Part shown: positions 24,964 through 33,445 of the stretch, piece after piece | How positions within the stretch are numbered: position 1 is the first letter of the stretch | Layout of the letters: every line of letters begins with the position of its first letter | Assembly (NCBI RefSeq): GCF_000708755.2 | Contig: NZ_JGVU02000002.1 | Span: forward strand, 124,001-188,000 | Source: Metabacillus indicus LMG 22858 | Lineage (GTDB): Bacteria; Bacillota; Bacilli; Bacillales; Bacillaceae | DNA: 64,000 nucleotides | Reading direction: 5' to 3' | Notes under the pieces: generated by a model | Told to the model about the DNA's origin: nothing | What the model saw: the letters and a program-made list of their open reading frames with translations, nothing else | Database searches by the model: none | Program-made: the position numbers and the translations under genes

Positions 24964-25737
24964 ATGAGTGATTTATTAGTAGAAAAAAGCGGAAATGTCT
25001 TGTTTTTAACGCTGAACCGTCCAGAAAGGCTGAATGCTTTCAGTGCAGAGATGATTTTGTCACTGACGAATGAACTTGCCGCAGCAAAAAAAGATGACAG
25101 CATCAGAGCGGTTGTCCTGTCAGGATCAGGACGGTCGTTCAGTGCAGGCGGGGACGTCAAAACGATGGGAGAGGCTGACGGCCAGCAGGTTTATGATCAT
25201 ATTGGCCGCCTGAATGAATGCATCAAGGCTTTTAAAGAACTTGATAAACCTGTCATTGCCGCTGTACATGGGTTTGCCGCAGGTGCAGCCTTCAACCTTG
25301 CTCTCGCGTGCGATCAGATTCTGGCTGCCGAAGACAGCAAGTTTGTGATGAGCTTTTCACAGGTCGGGCTGATTTCCGACGGAGGAGGCCTTTATTTTCT
25401 GCCTAGGATCATTGGACCTTATAAGGCGAAGCAATTGTTCTTCAATGCTGAACCGATTACAGCTGTCCAGGCTGAAGAATATGGCATCGTAAACAAAGTA
25501 GTCCCGCTTGAGCAGCTTATGGATGAAGCTGTCTCATATGCCCATAAGCTCTCCCAGGGACCTGTAAAAGCATATGGCATGATGAAAAAAATCATCAATG
25601 CCTCAGCGGTGAGCACACTTGAAGAAATTCTTGAGCAGGAACGGATCGCACAGACGCTGATGATCTCAACAGAAGATCATCAGGAAGGCATTCATGCATT
25701 TAAAGAAAAACGCAAGCCAGTCTTTCAGGGGAAGTGA
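24964..25737 (+). CDS. Crotonase-family enzyme, PaaG/isomerase-like
   Basis: 257-aa crotonase fold. The oxyanion segment SFSAGGDVKTM is present, but the first hydratase Glu is replaced (HGFAAGAAFNLAL) and the second site reads FSQVGLISDGGG, with Asp where PaaG-type isomerases have it. It is therefore more likely an enoyl-CoA delta-isomerase or ring/epoxide isomerase-like enzyme than a hydratase. It complements the true hydratase at 21145-21921. Confidence 0.85.
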   Translation: MSDLLVEKSGNVLFLTLNRPERLNAFSAEMILSLTNELAAAKKDDSIRAVVLSGSGRSFSAGGDVKTMGEADGQQVYDHIGRLNECIKAFKELDKPVIAAVHGFAAGAAFNLALACDQILAAEDSKFVMSFSQVGLISDGGGLYFLPRIIGPYKAKQLFFNAEPITAVQAEEYGIVNKVVPLEQLMDEAVSYAHKLSQGPVKAYGMMKKIINASAVSTLEEILEQERIAQTLMISTEDHQEGIHAFKEKRKPVFQGK

Positions 25738-25741
25738 AGAG

Positions 25742-26728
25742 ATGATGAGAGCGATCCAATTAAAAGAATACGGCGGACCGGAAGTATTGAAGGTAGTGGA
25801 ACTTGATGTGCCGAAGCCGGCTGAAAACGAAGTGCTGATTAAAATTGAAGCAATCGGCGTCAATTATGCAGATACGGCAAGAAGGGAAGGGCAGTATGTG
25901 ATTGATACGCCGCTTCCGTTTGTTCCCGGTGCAGAGGTGGCTGGAACGGTCGCTGAGACAGGAAACGGGGTTACCCGTTTTAAAAAGGGGGACAAAGTCG
26001 TTACCCTTCTTGGATCAAGCAGAGCTACAGGCTATGCAGAATATACCGTTGCAGAAGAACGCGGGCTGATTCCCGTTCCTGAAGGAGTGGATCTCAAGCA
26101 GGCTGTGTCTCTCCCGCTGCAGGGACTGAGTGCTTATCATATCTTAAAAACAATGGGACGGGTTGAAAAAGGCGAAACGGTCCTTGTTCATGCGGCTGCA
26201 GGCGGAGTCGGTACCATTGCCGTCCAGCTTGCCAAATTGTTTGGGGCAGGCAAAGTCATTGCAACAGCCAGTACGGCTGAAAAAAGAAGGCTTGCTCTTG
26301 AGATGGGGGCAGATGAAGCTGTTGATTATACACTTGAAGGCTGGGAGAAGGAAGTGCTGCAGCTGACGGACGGCAAGGGCGTAGATGTTGCTCTTGAGAT
26401 GGCCGGAGGAGATGTTTTCAGGAAAACCCTCTCCTGCATGGCTCCATTTGGCCGCCTGGTCATTTACGGCGTGGCGAGCGGGGAGCAATCAAGGCTTTAT
26501 CCATCATCGCTGATGGCTCAAAACCTGTCTGTCATCGGATTTTTTCTTCCTCAGATTATGAGAAAGAAAGAAATCTATCTTCAAAGTTTGTCTGACCTGC
26601 TTGGACATCTTCAAAAAGGAGAACTGAAGCTTACGATCGGCGGCGTTTATCCGCTCGAACAGGCAGGTGAAGTTCATGAAATGCTTCAGGGTAGACAGAC
26701 GAAAGGAAAACTGATTCTCGTGCCTTAA
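25742..26728 (+). CDS. Zinc-free MDR oxidoreductase, quinone-oxidoreductase-like
   Basis: 328-aa medium-chain reductase. The catalytic Zn-binding Cys/His residues of alcohol dehydrogenases are missing; NADPH motif HAAAGGVGTIAVQLAK at about 145-160 is typical of QOR/enoyl reductase types. ATG 25742 (or 25745) follows the preceding stop within a few bases. It could reduce a conjugated enone or enoyl intermediate. Last gene of this group, followed by a GC-rich hairpin. Confidence 0.87.
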   Translation: MMRAIQLKEYGGPEVLKVVELDVPKPAENEVLIKIEAIGVNYADTARREGQYVIDTPLPFVPGAEVAGTVAETGNGVTRFKKGDKVVTLLGSSRATGYAEYTVAEERGLIPVPEGVDLKQAVSLPLQGLSAYHILKTMGRVEKGETVLVHAAAGGVGTIAVQLAKLFGAGKVIATASTAEKRRLALEMGADEAVDYTLEGWEKEVLQLTDGKGVDVALEMAGGDVFRKTLSCMAPFGRLVIYGVASGEQSRLYPSSLMAQNLSVIGFFLPQIMRKKEIYLQSLSDLLGHLQKGELKLTIGGVYPLEQAGEVHEMLQGRQTKGKLILVP

Positions 26729-26735
26729 TTTTTTT

Positions 26736-26775
26736 AAAGCGGGGGGCTTTAGTCCCCCTGCCTCTTATCTTTTAC
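26736..26775 (+). terminator. Possible terminator
   Basis: GGGGG (26741-26745) pairs with CCCCC (26754-26758) around a short loop, followed by TCTTATCTTTT. Short stem, so efficiency is uncertain. Confidence 0.5.
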
Positions 26776-26902
26776 TACATCCATCCTTATCCAGCAGCAG
26801 TTTTGCAAAAACTCCTCTCATCTACTCTGATATGTACCTGTCATGAATATCTTCCAGATGGACTGCAATTGAATGAAAATAAGCATGAGCAAGGGGGCCG
26901 CT

Positions 26903-27769
26903 ATGGAGTTATTTCTTCAGCAATTGTTTAACGGAATTACAATTGGGAGCGTTTACAGTCTTGTGGCTTTAGGGCTGACGCTTGTGTTCGGCATTCTGCA
27001 TATCCCGAATTTCGCCCACGGTTCGTTCTATATGATCGGCGCTTATGTCAGTCTCTTATTTATGACTCAGTATGGCATGAACTACTGGGCAGCACTCATA
27101 TTGTCGATCCTGATTGTTGCTGGTCTCGGCATTCTCTGCGAGCAAGTAGTGTTTAAATACCTTGGAAATGTCAATCCGATGAGAGTCATGGTTGCTGCAA
27201 TCGGCCTGATGCTGTTTTTTGAAGCGCTGGCGCAGCTGATATGGGGAACAGATTACAAACAAATGCCAACGCCTTTTTCAGGGGTAGTGGAAATATTCGG
27301 GCTGACCATCACGCAGCAGCGGATACTGGTTGTTGTATCATCCGTCCTCCTTATGCTTGCTTTGCATTTTTTCCTGACAAAGACGATGATTGGAGCTTCC
27401 ATTGTCGCAATGTCACAAAACAGGGACGGCGCCTTTTTGGTCGGCATCAACGCCAATATGGTGGCCATGCTGACATTTGCCATTGCAGCGGCGCTTGCTT
27501 CTGCAGCCGCTACTTTAGCTTCTCCAATCAATCTCGTCTTTCCGACGATGGGGAGCCTCGTCATTATGAAAGCCTTCGTCATCATCATTATCGGAGGGAT
27601 GGGCAGTATTCCCGGGGCAATAGCGGGAGGATTTCTACTTGGGCTGACTGAAAGCATGGGGGCTACTTATCTTTCAAACGATTATAAAGACATCTTTGCC
27701 TTTCTTCTCCTCGTGGCCATTTTAACCATTAAGCCTACCGGTCTCTTTTCAAAGGGGGCACGTACATGA
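26903..27769 (+). CDS. livH: LIV-type ABC importer permease, LivH-like
   Basis: 288-aa permease with about eight membrane helices. The start IGSVYSLVALGLTLVFGILHIPNFAHG is the hallmark of LivH-type permeases of branched-chain amino acid and organic-acid importers. ATG 26903 has AAGGGGG upstream, better than an in-frame ATG 30 bp earlier. The last four bases overlap the next start. It works with the four following gene products. Placement inside a catabolic island suggests an organic acid substrate rather than leucine. Confidence 0.9.
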   Translation: MELFLQQLFNGITIGSVYSLVALGLTLVFGILHIPNFAHGSFYMIGAYVSLLFMTQYGMNYWAALILSILIVAGLGILCEQVVFKYLGNVNPMRVMVAAIGLMLFFEALAQLIWGTDYKQMPTPFSGVVEIFGLTITQQRILVVVSSVLLMLALHFFLTKTMIGASIVAMSQNRDGAFLVGINANMVAMLTFAIAAALASAAATLASPINLVFPTMGSLVIMKAFVIIIIGGMGSIPGAIAGGFLLGLTESMGATYLSNDYKDIFAFLLLVAILTIKPTGLFSKGART

Positions 27770-28746
27770 AGGTTCAAAAAATACTGCTGCCTGTTATTCT
27801 GCTGATTGCGGTGCTGTTTCCTTTAATCTCTCAAAATCATTATCATAAGCAAATCCTCATTCTTGTCATGATCTGGTCCATCGCTGTTTACGGACTTAAC
27901 ATCATCTCGGGGTTTACAGGCCAGCTGTCTTTGGCCCATGCCGGTTTTTTTGCGGCAGGCGCCTACACGCTCGGAATACTGACATCCACTTATCAGATGA
28001 ATTTCTGGCTTGCATTTGCAGCTGCGCTTGCCGTTACAGTAACCCTGAGTTTTGTAATCGGTCTGATTGCGCTAAGGACAAGACACCATTTTTTCGCCAT
28101 ATACACCATGTGTGTGGGGTTTATTATATACCTGGTCATCGACAAGTGGGATGAAGTCACCGGTGGAGTAAGAGGCCTGATCGGCATTCCTGTGCCGTCG
28201 CCTCTTGGTCCTGTCACCTTTGACACGATTGAATCGCAGTACTATTTTATCTTGTTCTTTTTGCTCGGAACAATCATCGCTGTTAAAAGAATCAAAGACT
28301 CTCTATTCGGCAGAACGCTCTTTGCCATCAGAGGGAGTGAAGATCTTTCAAAGACAATCGGGATCAATATTATGAAAAATCAGCTGCTCGCCTTTGTCCT
28401 CTCCGCTTTTTTTGCGGGTCTCTCAGGCGTGCTGTATGCGGGTTTTATCCGTTTTCTCGGGCCGGATATCTCAGCGATCACCGTCACGTTTGAAATGCTG
28501 ATGTATCTTCTTGTCGGAGGAATCGGCACGATGACAGGACCTGTTCTCGGTACATTTTTGATTGTTACTGTCACACAGTCCCTGCAGTTTCTGGAAGAAT
28601 ACAGAATGCTGATTTTCGGTCCGATCGTCGTTTTGATCATGCTTTTTTATCCAAAAGGGCTTGTCGGAAGCTATCACTCTCTGAAAATGTATTTCTCGCA
28701 GCGCAGGCCTGCTGATGCAAAGAGAAAAATAAAGGAGGCTGGATGA
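27766..28746 (+). CDS. livM: LIV-type ABC importer permease, LivM-like
   Basis: 326-aa second permease with about ten helices. The conserved NIISGFTGQLSLAHAGFFAAGAY segment identifies LivM. ATGA overlap with livH and with the following ATPase gene. It forms the membrane channel with LivH. Confidence 0.9.
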   Translation: MKVQKILLPVILLIAVLFPLISQNHYHKQILILVMIWSIAVYGLNIISGFTGQLSLAHAGFFAAGAYTLGILTSTYQMNFWLAFAAALAVTVTLSFVIGLIALRTRHHFFAIYTMCVGFIIYLVIDKWDEVTGGVRGLIGIPVPSPLGPVTFDTIESQYYFILFFLLGTIIAVKRIKDSLFGRTLFAIRGSEDLSKTIGINIMKNQLLAFVLSAFFAGLSGVLYAGFIRFLGPDISAITVTFEMLMYLLVGGIGTMTGPVLGTFLIVTVTQSLQFLEEYRMLIFGPIVVLIMLFYPKGLVGSYHSLKMYFSQRRPADAKRKIKEAG

Positions 28747-29525
28747 TGCTGATAGAAATCAGACAGTTGACAAAATCCTTCGGGGGATTGACGGCTGTAA
28801 ATGAAGTTGACCTTGGGATTGAAAAAGGGAAGATCACCGCAATCATAGGGCCGAATGGAGCCGGAAAATCAACATTTCTGAATCTGATCAGCGGTTTTCA
28901 CCGGCCGACTTCCGGAACCATCCTGTTTAACGGGACAGATGTGACAGCAGCAAAGCCTGCCAGAATGGCAAAGCTCGGAATCGGCAGGACGTTTCAGACG
29001 ACAAGTCTTTTTTCGGACGCTACTGTCATTGACAATGTGCTGATCGGCCATCGCCTCAGAACGAAATCAAACTTGTTTGACGGAATCTTTAAAACAAAAA
29101 GGGAACGGTCGGAGCAGCAGCTGTGCTATGACAAAGCGGTGGAAGCTCTTTCCTTTTGCGGGGTCGACCATTTAGAAGGCGAAATGGCTTCTGCCATCTC
29201 ACAGGAAGCCCAAAAACGGGTGGCCATTGCACTTGCTCTTGCAACTGAACCTCAGATCATCCTTCTTGACGAACCTGCAGCAGGAGTTAATCCTGATGAA
29301 ACAGACGGACTGTCCGAGCTGATTCTCAAATTAAAGCGCACCGGATATACAGTCTGTTTCATCGAACATAAGATGAAGATGGTCATGAGTCTTGCTGATA
29401 AAGTGATGGTTCTCAATCACGGCAAAAAAATTGCAGAAGGTCTGCCATCCGATATTCAGGCAGATCCAAACGTGATTGAAGCTTATCTTGGAGGACATGC
29501 CTATGCTGAAGCTGCAACATATTGA
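28743..29525 (+). CDS. livG: LIV-type ABC importer ATPase, LivG-like
   Basis: 260-aa ATPase. Walker A GPNGAGKST at 36-44, Walker B IILLDEP at about 172-178 and the LivG-type insert around 105-130 are present. The signature loop is unusual: ISQEAQKR (152-159) in place of the usual LSYGQQRR, so Ser is kept but the Gly-Gln is changed. It overlaps livM by four bases. Confidence 0.88.
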   Translation: MMLIEIRQLTKSFGGLTAVNEVDLGIEKGKITAIIGPNGAGKSTFLNLISGFHRPTSGTILFNGTDVTAAKPARMAKLGIGRTFQTTSLFSDATVIDNVLIGHRLRTKSNLFDGIFKTKRERSEQQLCYDKAVEALSFCGVDHLEGEMASAISQEAQKRVAIALALATEPQIILLDEPAAGVNPDETDGLSELILKLKRTGYTVCFIEHKMKMVMSLADKVMVLNHGKKIAEGLPSDIQADPNVIEAYLGGHAYAEAATY

Positions 29526-30210
29526 TGTATTCTACGGCCGGTTTCAGGCACTGAAAAACGTATCCATGGAAATTGGACAGGGAGAGCTTGTGACCATTCT
29601 GGGGGCAAACGGTGCAGGGAAAAGCACGCTGTTTCACACGCTGTCGGGCCTGAACAAGGTTTCTTCCGGAGACATTCTTTTTGAAGACCGGAAGATTCAT
29701 AATATGGCGCCCTATAAATTAGTCAGAGCTGGTATTGTCCAGTGCGCCGAAGGCAGAAAGCTGTTTTCTGAAATGAGTGTTTTTGAAAATCTGAAAATGG
29801 GAAGCTATACCCGGCGAAGTGATAAAAAGGCTGTCCAAAAACAGCTGGATGACATTTATGCCCTGTTTCCGATTCTATTTGAAAAACGGAAAGATGCTGC
29901 AGGGTCTCTCAGCGGCGGTCAGCAGCAAATGCTTGCCATCGGCAGGGCTCTCATGGCGAAGCCGAAGATTCTGATGCTTGATGAACCTTCTCTCGGACTC
30001 GCACCGCTGATTGTAGACCAGATGTTTAAAGTCATCCAGGAAATTCATAAGCACGGAACGACGGTGCTGCTCGCTGAACAGAACGCGCATGCCGCTTTGT
30101 CCATTTCAACAAGAGGTTATGTTATGGAGAACGGACAGATTGTGATGCAGGGGACAAAAAAAGAGCTGTTTGATAACGATGAGGTCAAACGCGCCTATAT
30201 TGGCGCTTGA
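29503..30210 (+). CDS. livF: LIV-type ABC importer ATPase, LivF-like
   Basis: 235-aa ATPase with Walker A GANGAGKST, regular signature LSGGQQQ and Walker B ILMLDEPSLGLAP. ATG 29503 has GGAGG 8 nt upstream and overlaps the end of livG by 23 bp; an ATG two codons earlier is too close to the ribosome site. Pairs with LivG to drive import. Confidence 0.9.
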   Translation: MLKLQHIDVFYGRFQALKNVSMEIGQGELVTILGANGAGKSTLFHTLSGLNKVSSGDILFEDRKIHNMAPYKLVRAGIVQCAEGRKLFSEMSVFENLKMGSYTRRSDKKAVQKQLDDIYALFPILFEKRKDAAGSLSGGQQQMLAIGRALMAKPKILMLDEPSLGLAPLIVDQMFKVIQEIHKHGTTVLLAEQNAHAALSISTRGYVMENGQIVMQGTKKELFDNDEVKRAYIGA

Positions 30211-30295
30211 CATATTTTTTTTTGCAAATGGCATGCCTGCAGCGCAAATAGGTTGGGCAGAAGTCGATTTTGATGAAAAACAAGGGGGAATTTCT

Positions 30296-31471
30296 GTGAA
30301 ATCGCTTAAAAAGATCGGGATGGTTCTTGGGCTTTCGATGTCGTTAATGGGTCTTGCAGCATGCAATTCAAGCGGTGCGTCAGGCGGGGGAGATGCAGGC
30401 GGAGAGGGCACAGTCAATATCGGATACAGCGGTCCTCTTTCCGGTCCCGCTGCTTTTTACGGGGAGAATACGCTGAGAGGCCTGACGATGGCGGCAGACG
30501 AGATAAATAAAGAAGGATTTGAAGTCGACGGAAAAACATACAAGGTGAAAATTGTATCGCTTGATGACAAGTACCTTCCAAATGAAACGGGTACGAATGC
30601 CCGTAGGCTGGTGCAGGAAAATAAAGCGCCGATCGTTTTTGTTCCGCACAGCGGCGGTGTGTTCGCGACGCAAGTTTTTAACCAGCAGGAAAACTTCATC
30701 ATCGGGGCCTATACAAGCGAACCGAAAATCCAGGAACAGGGCAATAAGCTGACATTAAGCATTCCTCCTGCATATGACGCGTATCCTGAGCCGTATGCTG
30801 ATTATCAGATGGAACGCTTCGGGAAAAAGCTTGCACTGATTCCGACTGCTACACAATATGGCAAAGACTGGACGGCTACCATTAAACCGGTCTGGGAAGA
30901 AAAAGGCGGAGAAATCGTTTTTGACGGTTCAGTGGATTTCAGCAAAGAAACAGACTTTTTCACCATCATGACAAATGCGCTTAAAGAAAAACCTGACGTA
31001 TTGTTTGTGGGGGGACCGTCCCAGCCGACGGCACTGCTGATCAAACAGGCGAGAGAGCTTGGGTTTAAAGGCGGTATCATGATTATGGACCAGGCGAAAT
31101 TTGAAGAAATGGAACCGGTCCTTGGAGGGTATGAAATGCTTGAGGGTGCGATCGGGACGCTTCCAATCAGTGAAAGCGACGCACCGGGAGGCAAGGCGTT
31201 TGTTGACAAATATGCAGAGCTGACTGACGGCATTCCTACAGCCGAAAGTGCATTTAACTATCAGGCCCTTCACGTTGCAGTGAAAGCAATGCAGGCAGCA
31301 GGCACTGTCTCAGACCCGGCGAAAATCATGGAGAACATGGATAAAGGAATTAAAGAACTTGAAGACGAGCAAATGGTATGGCACTTGACCGGAGTGGAAA
31401 ACAACGGATTCAACTGGAAAACGTCCATCCACGTCGTAGAAGACGGAAAGCTTGTGAAGTTGGATAAGTAA
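30296..31471 (+). CDS. LIV-type ABC importer substrate-binding lipoprotein
   Basis: 391-aa lipoprotein. GTG start at 30296 (AAGGGGG 7 nt upstream) gives a signal peptide with lipobox LAAC, followed by a Gly/Ser linker and a type-I periplasmic-binding fold (VNIGYSGPLSGPAAFYGE, then NARRLVQENKAPIVFVPHSGG). It captures the substrate outside the cell for LivHMGF. A perfect palindromic terminator follows, so this gene closes the importer operon. Ligand unknown; amino acids, aromatic acids and hydroxy acids all occur in this family. Confidence 0.9.
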   Translation: MKSLKKIGMVLGLSMSLMGLAACNSSGASGGGDAGGEGTVNIGYSGPLSGPAAFYGENTLRGLTMAADEINKEGFEVDGKTYKVKIVSLDDKYLPNETGTNARRLVQENKAPIVFVPHSGGVFATQVFNQQENFIIGAYTSEPKIQEQGNKLTLSIPPAYDAYPEPYADYQMERFGKKLALIPTATQYGKDWTATIKPVWEEKGGEIVFDGSVDFSKETDFFTIMTNALKEKPDVLFVGGPSQPTALLIKQARELGFKGGIMIMDQAKFEEMEPVLGGYEMLEGAIGTLPISESDAPGGKAFVDKYAELTDGIPTAESAFNYQALHVAVKAMQAAGTVSDPAKIMENMDKGIKELEDEQMVWHLTGVENNGFNWKTSIHVVEDGKLVKLDK

Positions 31472-31503
31472 GGTTGTCCTGCAGATTGAAAGATTGAATT
31501 TTA

Positions 31504-31542
31504 ACAGTTTCCCGCTGTATACAGCGGGAAACTGTCTTTAAT
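31504..31542 (+). terminator. Terminator formed by a perfect 32-bp palindrome
   Basis: 31504-31535 is a perfect palindrome (two 16-bp arms, no spacer; arm ACAGTTTCCCGCTGTA), followed by CTTTAATT. It ends the importer operon. Confidence 0.85.
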
Positions 31543-31633
31543 TAAGTCTGTGTTCGCAGTTATGGTTGCTTCAAAGTCTTTAAATAAGACACCAGTGACT
31601 TGAGCGAAAGGGAACGGGTACAACTTAAAAAAC

Positions 31634-31650
31634 TAAGTAACAGTTACTTA
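31634..31650. promoter_or_regulatory. 17-bp perfect palindrome, candidate operator
   Basis: TAAGTAACAGTTACTTA is palindromic around a central A. It lies about 115 bp upstream of the second acyl-CoA ligase. It differs from the TetR-type operators of this island, so a different regulator would be needed. Confidence 0.45.
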
Positions 31651-31725
31651 ATAAACCATGTGATGATAAGAAAAAATTTTTCCACAAAGAATAAAGGTAT
31701 TTATCAGAAAAGTTAGAAATGTTAC

Positions 31726-31739
31726 TGTAAGCGCTATCA
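31726..31739 (+). promoter_or_regulatory. CcpA cre site
   Basis: TGTAAGCGCTATCA fits the cre consensus TGNAANCGNWNNCA at every defined position. It ends 26 bp before the start of the acyl-CoA ligase, a position suited to repression when glucose is present. Confidence 0.75.
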
Positions 31740-31765
31740 AAACCAGTAAGGAAGGTGGAACACAT

Positions 31766-33439
31766 ATGATTCAATCTCATTTCAAGCATTGGCCGGTCAG
31801 GGTGCCATACACACTGACAGTACCTGAAACAACCTTGTACGAAAACCTTGAACTGTCTGCAAAAAGATACCCGGACAAAACAGCCATTCATTATTACGGC
31901 GCAGAACTTACATACAAACAGCTTTTAAAAGAAACCGAAGCACTTGCCGGATTCCTTGAAAAGAAAATGGGCGTTCAAAAAGGTGAAAATGTTCTGCTGT
32001 TCGTTCAAAATTCGCCCCAGTTTGTCATCGGGTATTATGCCATCCTCCGTGCCGGCGGCGTCGTCGTGCCGATTAATCCGATGAACACTTCAGAAGAACT
32101 GAGATTTTTTATAAACGACTGCGAGTTAAAGACAGGTATTGTAGGGCAGGAGCTGTACGCCAAGGTGCTTCCTTTGCTGGATTCAGTCCCGATGAAAAAT
32201 GTCATCGTTTCAACCTATTCTGATTATCTGCAGGCAGGGAGCCCCGGTCATGGAATACCGGAAGAAGTAAAAATGGGGCCGATTGAGCTTGGTCAAACCG
32301 GGCATATTCACTGGAAGGATGCGCTGTCGAGTCTGGAAGTGCCTTCACAAATGACGGCATCAGCTGATGATCTCGCTGTACTGCCGTACACATCGGGAAC
32401 GACAGGACTTCCAAAGGGGTGCATGCATACTCACCGCACCGTTCAAGCAAACACGTTCGGAGGCTATCACTGGCTGAATGCAACGTCTGATGCCGTATGT
32501 CTTGCGACTTTGCCCCTGTTTCATGTGACAGGCATGGTACACAGTATGCACATCCCAATCCTCTCTGGTGCCACCATGATCATGATGACAAGGTGGGACA
32601 GGGAATATGCGAGAAACACCATCAGGGATAAAGAAGTGACGCACTGGATAACAATCAGCACGATGCTGATCGACTTTATGGCCAATCCTTCCCTGAAAAA
32701 AGAGGATATGGCAAGCCTGATGAATCTTGCAGGAGGAGGTGCAGCTCTTCCTGCAGCAGTTGGAGAAAGACTGTACCAATTGTCCGGCCTGAAATTTATT
32801 GAGGGCTACGGGCTTTCAGAAACCATTGCCCAGACGCATTTTAATCCGCCTGACAGATCGAAGCTTCAATGTCTTGGAATCCCTTCATTTGATGTAGATG
32901 CAAGGATTATTGATCCCGTGACATGCCGGGAGCTTGAAAATGGAGAAGAAGGCGAAATTGTCGTGAACGGGCCGCAAGTCTTTTTAGGCTATTACAGAAG
33001 ACCGGAGGAAAATGAAAAATCGTTTGTCGAGATTGAAGGAAAAAAATTCTTCAGGACCGGCGATATTGGAAAGCGCGACGAAGAAGGCTATTACTTTATC
33101 GTGGACAGAGTAAAACGAATGATCAATGCATCGGGCTTTAAAGTGTGGCCGACAGAGGTTGAAGGCATGCTTTATCAGCATCCTGCCGTTATGCAGGCAT
33201 GCGTGGTCGGCGTACCTGATGAACGCAGGGGAGAAACGGTCAAAGCCTTTATCATTCTGAATCAGGAATATAAGGGGAAAATTGACGGCGAGGAAATCAT
33301 CGCCTGGGCAAAAGAAAAAATGGCAGCCTACAAGTATCCAAGGATGATCGAATTCAGAGAAAGCCTTCCGATGACCTCAAGCGGCAAGCTGCTTTGGCGG
33401 AAGCTTCAGGAAGAAGAAAAACAAAAGGTGATGGGGTGA
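31766..33439 (+). CDS. Acyl-CoA ligase (AMP-forming), second
   Basis: 557-aa adenylate-forming enzyme. Motifs: TSGTTGLPKG, GYGLSE, TGD, DRVKRMINASGFKVWPTEVE hinge and catalytic Lys in MTSSGKLLWR. It is in its own two-gene operon with the phosphotriesterase-like hydrolase (6-bp gap), under a cre site. It may activate the acid released by that hydrolase. Shares little detail with the first ligase (17945-19549) outside motifs, so different acids are likely. Confidence 0.92.
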   Translation: MIQSHFKHWPVRVPYTLTVPETTLYENLELSAKRYPDKTAIHYYGAELTYKQLLKETEALAGFLEKKMGVQKGENVLLFVQNSPQFVIGYYAILRAGGVVVPINPMNTSEELRFFINDCELKTGIVGQELYAKVLPLLDSVPMKNVIVSTYSDYLQAGSPGHGIPEEVKMGPIELGQTGHIHWKDALSSLEVPSQMTASADDLAVLPYTSGTTGLPKGCMHTHRTVQANTFGGYHWLNATSDAVCLATLPLFHVTGMVHSMHIPILSGATMIMMTRWDREYARNTIRDKEVTHWITISTMLIDFMANPSLKKEDMASLMNLAGGGAALPAAVGERLYQLSGLKFIEGYGLSETIAQTHFNPPDRSKLQCLGIPSFDVDARIIDPVTCRELENGEEGEIVVNGPQVFLGYYRRPEENEKSFVEIEGKKFFRTGDIGKRDEEGYYFIVDRVKRMINASGFKVWPTEVEGMLYQHPAVMQACVVGVPDERRGETVKAFIILNQEYKGKIDGEEIIAWAKEKMAAYKYPRMIEFRESLPMTSSGKLLWRKLQEEEKQKVMG

Positions 33440-33445
33440 AGCGCA

